DNA of 64,000 bases from Isoetes taiwanensis. Taxonomy: Eukaryota > Streptophyta > Lycopodiopsida > Isoetales > Isoetaceae. Positions 57,879 to 64,000 of the stretch are shown here, in pieces (the stretch's first letter is position 1; every line of letters begins with the position of its first letter). Below the pieces are notes generated by a model. That model was not told the DNA's origin and did no database searches. It worked only from the letters and a program-made list of their open reading frames with translations. Made by a program: the position numbers and the translations under genes. The stretch is from contig JAJEKV010000010.1 in the NCBI GenBank assembly GCA_021234155.1, forward strand, positions 20,063,418-20,127,417, read 5' to 3'.

Positions 57879-59196
57879 ATGGTGTTAGAATCTGGAATTC
57901 CAGAGACTTTTGAGGAGGCAGTAAGCTCACTTGACAGTAACAAATGGAAAATTGCAATGATGGAGGAAATGAGGTCATGCGAAAGAACATCCTCATATGA
58001 ATTAGTAGACCTGCCAAAGGGGAAGAATGCAATAGGAAACAAATGGGTATTCAAGTTGAAAACAAATGCAGATGGCAGCCCAAAGCACAAAGCAAGACTG
58101 GTCGCTCAAGGTTATTCACAAAAGAGGGGAGTAGATTTTGATGAAACCTACTCACCAGTTGTTAAGTTAGCCAGCATCAGAATGATAATTGCCATATCAA
58201 ATGCCTTAAATCTAGATTTACACCATATGGATGTTTTGTACGCCTTTCCTTAATGCAGATTTGGAGGAAGAGGTTTACATGAGACAAGCTCAAGGTTTTG
58301 AAGTTGAGAAAGACAAAGTTTGGAGACTGAAGAAAGCTGTCTACGGGCTGAAGCAATCTCCAAGACAATGGTATTTTTGTATTGACAATTTTTTGAAAGA
58401 ACAAAGCTTTACTAAGTTGGCTAATGATGGCAACGTTTATCTACTAAAGGATGAGGGAGAATTTTGTATAATGGCAGTGTATGTGGACGACTGTATACTG
58501 GCATCCAATAATATGAACTTCTTGAATAAATGCAAGGAGATGCTCAAAACCAGGTACCAAATGACAGATCTTGGAGAGTTGACACAGTTCCTGGGAATTC
58601 AAGTAAGAAGAGACAGAACAAACATGACAATATCTCTAAATCAAGGTAAGCACATAGACTCAGTCTTGAGAAGTTCAATATGCTAGAATGCAATTTCAGA
58701 AAGGCACCTATCATGGCTGGAAACAAACTGTCAAAGGAACTTTGCCCTCAGAGTGAAGATGAGAAGGAGAAAATGAGCAAGATCCCATATAGACAGTTGG
58801 TAGGAAGCTTATTGTTCATTGCCAACAATACAAGACCTGACATTGCATTCATAGTAAATGTGTTGAGCAGATATAACAATAATCCAGGTTATGAGCATTG
58901 GCTGGCAGCTAAGAAAGTTTTGAGATTTTTGAAAGGCACAAAACACACAGGAATTGTTTACTGTTCAAAGGATCTGAAATTAAAATGCTACAGTGATGCT
59001 GACTGGTGTGGAGATCTAGATGAATGCAAATCAACTTCAGGATACATTGTAATGTTAGGAGGAGCACCAGTTAGTTGGAGAAGCAAGAAACAATCATATA
59101 TTGCTTTGTCAACTGCAGAATCTGAGTATGCCTCAACAACTCTTGCTGCTAAAGAAATCATTTGGGCCAGAAGGTTACTTGAAGAGTTGGAAATAA
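57879..59196 (+). pseudogene. pol: Copia pol: reverse transcriptase and RNase H (truncated)
   Basis: RT starts in SSYELVDLPKGKNAIGNKWV, then ARLVAQGYSQKRGVDFDETY and MDV...[13 protein letters not shown], with a one-base frameshift near 58245. Next come [11 protein letters not shown] and [10 protein letters not shown] (catalytic YVDD at 58480-58491). Another one-base shift lies near 58680. RNase H follows: YSDADWCGDLDECKSTSGY, SWRSKKQS, STAESEYAS. It ends at LLEELEI at 59196, where satellite begins. The remaining RNase H is at 20270-20534 on the other strand. Confidence 0.95.
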
Positions 59197-62100
59197 TATG
59201 TAGCAAAATAACAGGGGGTTCCAGGGGGATTTGATATAGATATAATTCTTGAAACCATAGACCATATCCCTAAAACAATTCAATGGGTTATTATAAAAAA
59301 AACATAGATTTAAGATAAAAAATAGTCACATTAGCTCACTGGTTAGATTGGTTAAAGTAGTCGTATTAGGACATTGAGTTATTTTGGTAGAGGTTCGAAT
59401 CCCCGTATTTCACCGTATAGAGGCTCGATATACCATCAAAACCTTAGGCAAACTCGTATTCGACATCTTAAAATCATAGGCGTCCCCAATCATAATTGAG
59501 CATAATCGAAACGAGAGGTGTCAAGAAGCTCCAACATACAGTCTGGGCCATAGGATTGACAGATCCGACGACTGTGGTAGTCCAGGGTGCACCTCGTTTA
59601 GAATATGTACAGGGGGATTTGATATAGATATAATTCTTGAAACCATAGACCATATCCCTAAAACAATTCAATGGGTTATTATAAAAAAAACATAGATTTA
59701 AGATAAAAAATAGTCACATTAGCTCACTGGTTAGATTGGTTAAAGTAGTCGTATTAGGACATTGAGTTATTTTGGTAGAGGTTCGAATCCCCGTATTTCA
59801 CCGTATAGAGGCTCGATATACCATCAAAACCTTAGGCAAAACTCAGATTCGACATCTTAAAATCATAGGGCCCCCCAATCATAATTGAGCATAATCGAAA
59901 CGAGAGGTGTCAAGAAGCTCCAACATACGATGCGGGCCATAGGATTTGAGATCCGACGATCGTGGTAGTCCAGTGGTGCACCTATGATTAGAATATGTAG
60001 CAAAATTTTAGGGGGTTGTGGGGATTTGATATAGATATAATTTTGAAACCATAGACCATATCCCTAAAACAATTCAATGGGTTATTTAAAAAACATAGAT
60101 TTAAGATAAAAAAATAGTCACATTAGCTCATCTGGTTAGATTGGTTAAAGTAGTCGATTAGGACATTGAGTTATTTTTGGTAGAGGTTAATAACCCATTT
60201 CATATTGATAGAGGCTGGTCTATACCATCAAAACCTTAGGCAAATATCAATTCTGACATCTTAAAATCATAGGCCCCTTAATCATAATTGAGCATAATCT
60301 AAAACGAGAGGTGTCAAGAAGCTCCAACATGTTGGAGCCAGGATTGATTATCTCAATTATGATTAGGTCCGGGGTGCTATGATTTTAGAATATGTAGCAA
60401 AATAACAGGGGGTTCCAGGGGATTTGATATAGATATAATTTTTGAAACCATAGACCATATCCTAAAACAATTCAATGGGTTATTATAAAAAACATAGATT
60501 TAAGATAAAAAATAGTCACATTAGCTCATGGTTAGATTGGTTAAAGAATCTATTAGGACATTGAGTTATTTTTTTGGTAGAATATTTTTTAATAATAACA
60601 TTATTTCAGGGATATGGTATAGATTCAATGGGTTTTGATATAGATCAAAACCTTAGGCAAACTCGGTTAGACTACATCTTAAAATCATAAAATCATAATT
60701 GATTCAATGTCAAGAACCCTATTCGACATCTTAAAAACAATTATATAAAAACATAGATTTAAGATAAAAAAATAGTCACATTGGTGCACCTAGATTTAGC
60801 AAAATATTTTAGGGGTTCGGGGATTTGATATAGATATAATTCTTGAAACCATAGACCATATCCCTAAAACAATTCAATGGGTTATTATAAAAAACATAGA
60901 TTTAAGATAAAAAATAGTCACATTAGCTCACCGGGTTAGATTGGTTAAAGTAGTCGTATTAGGACATTGAGTTATTTTGGTAGAGGTTCAATCCTAAGAT
61001 TTCAAACCGTGATAGAGGCTCGATATACCATCAAAACCTTAGGCAAACTCGTATTCTACATCTTAAAATCATAGGCGCCCCCAATCATAATTGAGCATAA
61101 TCAAAACGAGAGGTGTCAAGAAGCTCCAACATACCGGGCCATAGGATTGACAGATCCGACGGTATGGTAGTCCAGGTGCACCTCGCTTAGAATATGTAGC
61201 AAAATAACAGGGGGTTCTGTGGGGATTTGATATAGATATAATTCTTGAAACCATAGACCATATCCCTAAAACAATTCAATGGGTTATTATAAAAAAAACA
61301 TAGATTTAAGATAAAAAATAGTCACATTAGCTCACCGGTTAGATTGGTTAAAGTAGTCGATTAGGACATTGAGTTATTTTGGTAGAGGTTCAATCCTCGT
61401 GATTTCACCGTGATAGAGGCTCGATATACCATCAAAACCTTAGGCAAACTCGTGATTCGACATCTTAAAATCATAGGCGCCCCCAATCATAATTGAGCAT
61501 AATCAAAACGAGAGGTGTCAAGAAGCTCCAACATACACCGGGCCATAGGATTGACAGATCCGACGATCGTGGTAGTCCGAGGTGCACCTCGCTTAGAATA
61601 TGTAGCAAAATAAAGGGGTTCCGGGGGATTTGATATAGATATAATTCTTGAAACCATAGACCATATCCCTAAAACAATTCAATGGGTTATTATAAAAAAA
61701 CATAGATTTAAGATAAAAAAATAGTCACATTAGCTCTCTTTGGTTAGATTGGTTAAAGTAGTCGATTAGGACATTGAGTTATTTTGGTAGAGGTTCAATC
61801 CCCCGTGATTTCACCGTATAGAGGTTCGATATACCATCAAAACCTTAGGCAAACTCAGATTCGACATCTTAAAATCATAGGCGCCCCCAATCATAATTGA
61901 GCATAATCAAACGAGAGGTGTCAAGAAGCTCCAACATGACCGGGGCCATAGGATTGACAGATCCGCGATTTGTGGTAGTCCGGTGCACCTCGTTTAGAAT
62001 ATGTAGCAAAATAAGAGGGGGTTCGTGGGGATTTGATATAGATATAATTCTTGAAACCATAGACCATATCCCTAAAACAATTCAATGGGTTATTATAAAA

Positions 62101-64000
62101 AAACATAGATTTAAGATAAAAATAGTCACATTAGCTCCTTTGGTTAGATTGGTTAAAGTAGTCGATTAGGACATTGAGTTATTTTGGTAGAGGTTGAATC
62201 CCGTATTTCACCGTGATAGAGGCTCGATATACCATCAAAACCTTAGGCAAACTCAGATTCGACATCTTAAAATCATAGGCGTCCCCAATCATAATTGAGC
62301 ATAATCGAAACGAGAGGTGTCAAGAAGCTCCAACATACAGTCTGGGCCATAGGATTGACAGATCCGACGACTGTGGTAGTCCAGGGTGCACCTCGTTTAG
62401 AATATGTAGCAAAATAACAGGGGTTCCAGGGGGATTTGATATAGATATAATTCTTGAAACCATAGACCATATCCCTAAAACAATTCAATGGGTTATTATA
62501 AAAAAAACATAGATTTAAGATAAAAAATAGTCACATTAGCTCACTGGTTAGATTGGTTAAAGTAGTCGTATTAGGACATTGAGTTATTTTGGTAGAGGTT
62601 CGAATCCCCGTATTTCACCGTATAGAGGCTCGATATACCATCAAAACCTTAGGCAAACTCAGATTCGACATCTTAAAATCATAGGCGCCCCCAATCATAA
62701 TTGAGCATAATCGAAACGAGAGGTGTCAAGAAGCTCCAACATACAGTCTGGGCCATAGGATTGACAGATCCGACGACTGTGGTAGTCCGTGGTGCACCTC
62801 GTTTAGAATATGTAGCAAAATAACAGGGGTTCCGGGGGATTTGATATAGATATAATTCTTGAAACCATAGACCATATCCCTAAAACAATTCAATGGGTTA
62901 TTAAAAAAACATAGATTTAAGATAAAAAATAGTCACATTAGCTCCTTTGGTTAGATTGGTTAAAGTAGTCGATTAGGACATTGAGTTATTTTGGTAGAGG
63001 TTCAATCCCCGTGATTTCACCAGTGATAGAGGCTCGATATACCATCAAAACCTTAGGCAAACTCAGATTAGACATCTTAAAATCATAGGCGCCCCCAATC
63101 ATAATTGAGCATAATCGAAACGAGAGGTGTCAAGAAGCTCCAACATACCGGGCCATAGGATTGAGATCCGACGATCGTGGTAGTCCAGGTGCACCTCGTT
63201 TTAGAATATGTAGCAAAATAACAGGGGTTTCGTGGGGATTTGATATAGATATAATTCTTGAAACCATAGACCATATCCCTAAAACAATTCAATGGGTTAT
63301 TATAAAAAACATAGATTTAAGATAAAAAATAGTCACATTAGCTCATGGTTAGATTGGTTAAAGTAGTCGTATTAGGACATTGAGTTATTTTGGTAGAGGT
63401 TCAATCCTCGTGATTTCACCGTATCCAAGAGGCTCGATATACCATCAAAACCTTAGGCAAACTCTCAGATTCGACATCTTAAAATCATAGGCGCCCCCAA
63501 TCATAATTGAGCATAATCAAAACGAGAGGTGTCAAGAAGCTCCAACATAGTCCGGGCCATAGGATTGATGAGATCCGACGATCGTGGTAGTCCGTGGTGC
63601 ACCTCGCTTAGAATATGTAGCAAAATATAAGGGGTTCTGTGGGGATTTGATATAGATATAATTCTTGAAACCATAGACCATATCCTAAAAACAATTCAAT
63701 GGGTTATTATAAAAAACATAGATTTAAGATAAAAAATAGTCACATTAGCTCCTTTGGTTAGATTGGTTAAAGTAGTCAGATTAGGACATTGAGTTATTTT
63801 GGTAGAGGTTCAATCCTCAGATTTCACCGTGATAGAGGCTCGATATACCATCAAAACCTTAGGCAAACTTCGTATTCGACATCTTAAAATCATAGGCGCC
63901 CCCAATCATAATTGAGCATAATCGAAACGAGAGGTGTCAAGAAGCTCCAACATCTGCCCGGGCCATAGGATTGACAGATCCGACGATCGTGGTAGTCCAG
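59197..64000 (+). repeat. Satellite array, forward orientation, runs off the window
   Basis: About twelve monomers of 400-406 bp. Successive 'tatgtagcaaaata' starts are near 61195, 61600, 62001, 62403, 62808, 63207 and 63614. The section 60000-60830 is degenerate, with truncated and scrambled monomers. The first monomer joins copia RNase H directly. Confidence 0.95.
59332..59402 (+). promoter_or_regulatory. Pol III A-box and B-box matches in the satellite monomer
   Basis: TAGCTCACTGG (59332-59342) fits the tRNA A box, and GGTTCGAATCC (59392-59402) is a consensus B box. Spacing of about 60 bp is within the range seen in tRNA genes and tRNA-derived SINEs. The pair recurs in most monomers of all arrays. 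The T arm is only partly complementary and no acceptor stem is formed, so this is tRNA-like rather than a tRNA gene. A TTTT at 59381-59384 between the boxes would tend to terminate Pol III. Confidence 0.6.

Noticed and set aside
59332-59402. Functional tRNA gene in each monomer
   Set aside because: A and B boxes are present, but the acceptor and T stems do not pair properly and no anticodon arm is convincing. Annotated only as a promoter-like match.

Overview
The window looks like nuclear DNA from a land plant with a large, repeat-rich genome. It is AT-rich and gene-poor, and most recognisable sequence is plant Ty1/copia, L1-type LINE, PIF/Harbinger and hAT-like DNA. Host-gene remnants have plant-like introns. 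A Penelope-like reverse-transcriptase fragment hints at a non-angiosperm such as a gymnosperm or fern; this is an inference and no species is claimed.

Layout. 1-3463: mostly non-genic, with a possible Nab2/ZC3H14-like fragment on the minus strand. 3464-8608: copy A of a 5.1-kb repeat whose copy B is at 48896-53415. 8609-18112: non-genic sequence with a Penelope-like RT fragment, two rearranged P/Q repeats and an RBP45/47-like RRM fragment. 18113-20534: the displaced end of copy B, then the 5' part of a LINE, then the 3' end of a copia element on the minus strand. 20535-33596: a satellite of about 405-bp monomers that switches orientation near 22965, followed by three copies of a 2.9-kb higher-order repeat containing a dead copia fragment. 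33597-38895: decayed PIF/Harbinger transposase, an ORF1-only LINE and short LINE tails. 38951-43506: a non-autonomous LTR retroelement that carries pieces of host genes (phosphoglucomutase, an INO80B/PAPA-1-like gene, others unrecognised) and a nested hAT-like MITE. 43507-48895: an unrecognised gene of about 499 codons broken by a 7-bp duplication, then a TMEM258-like gene remnant. 48896-59196: copy B, the 3' part of the same LINE, and the 5' 4.6 kb of the same copia element. 59197-64000: more satellite, running off the end.

The central observation is that one young copia insertion is split. Its 3' end lies at 19678-20534 on the minus strand and its 5' LTR-gag-pol at 54570-59196 on the plus strand. 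Both halves end in satellite. Their outer flanks carry complementary 5-bp target-site duplications (GCGGT and ACCGC), and joining those flanks restores one LINE reading frame and, beyond the LINE, one copy of the 5.1-kb repeat. Satellite therefore interrupts the copia element, and an inversion (or a misassembly through inverted satellite) then separated the halves.

The satellite monomer contains good matches to RNA polymerase III A and B boxes, and every array boundary falls at the same short sequence. It may be a tRNA-related element that became a satellite. No intact, confidently functional host gene was found; the best candidate for a real host gene is the unrecognised one at 44472-45978.
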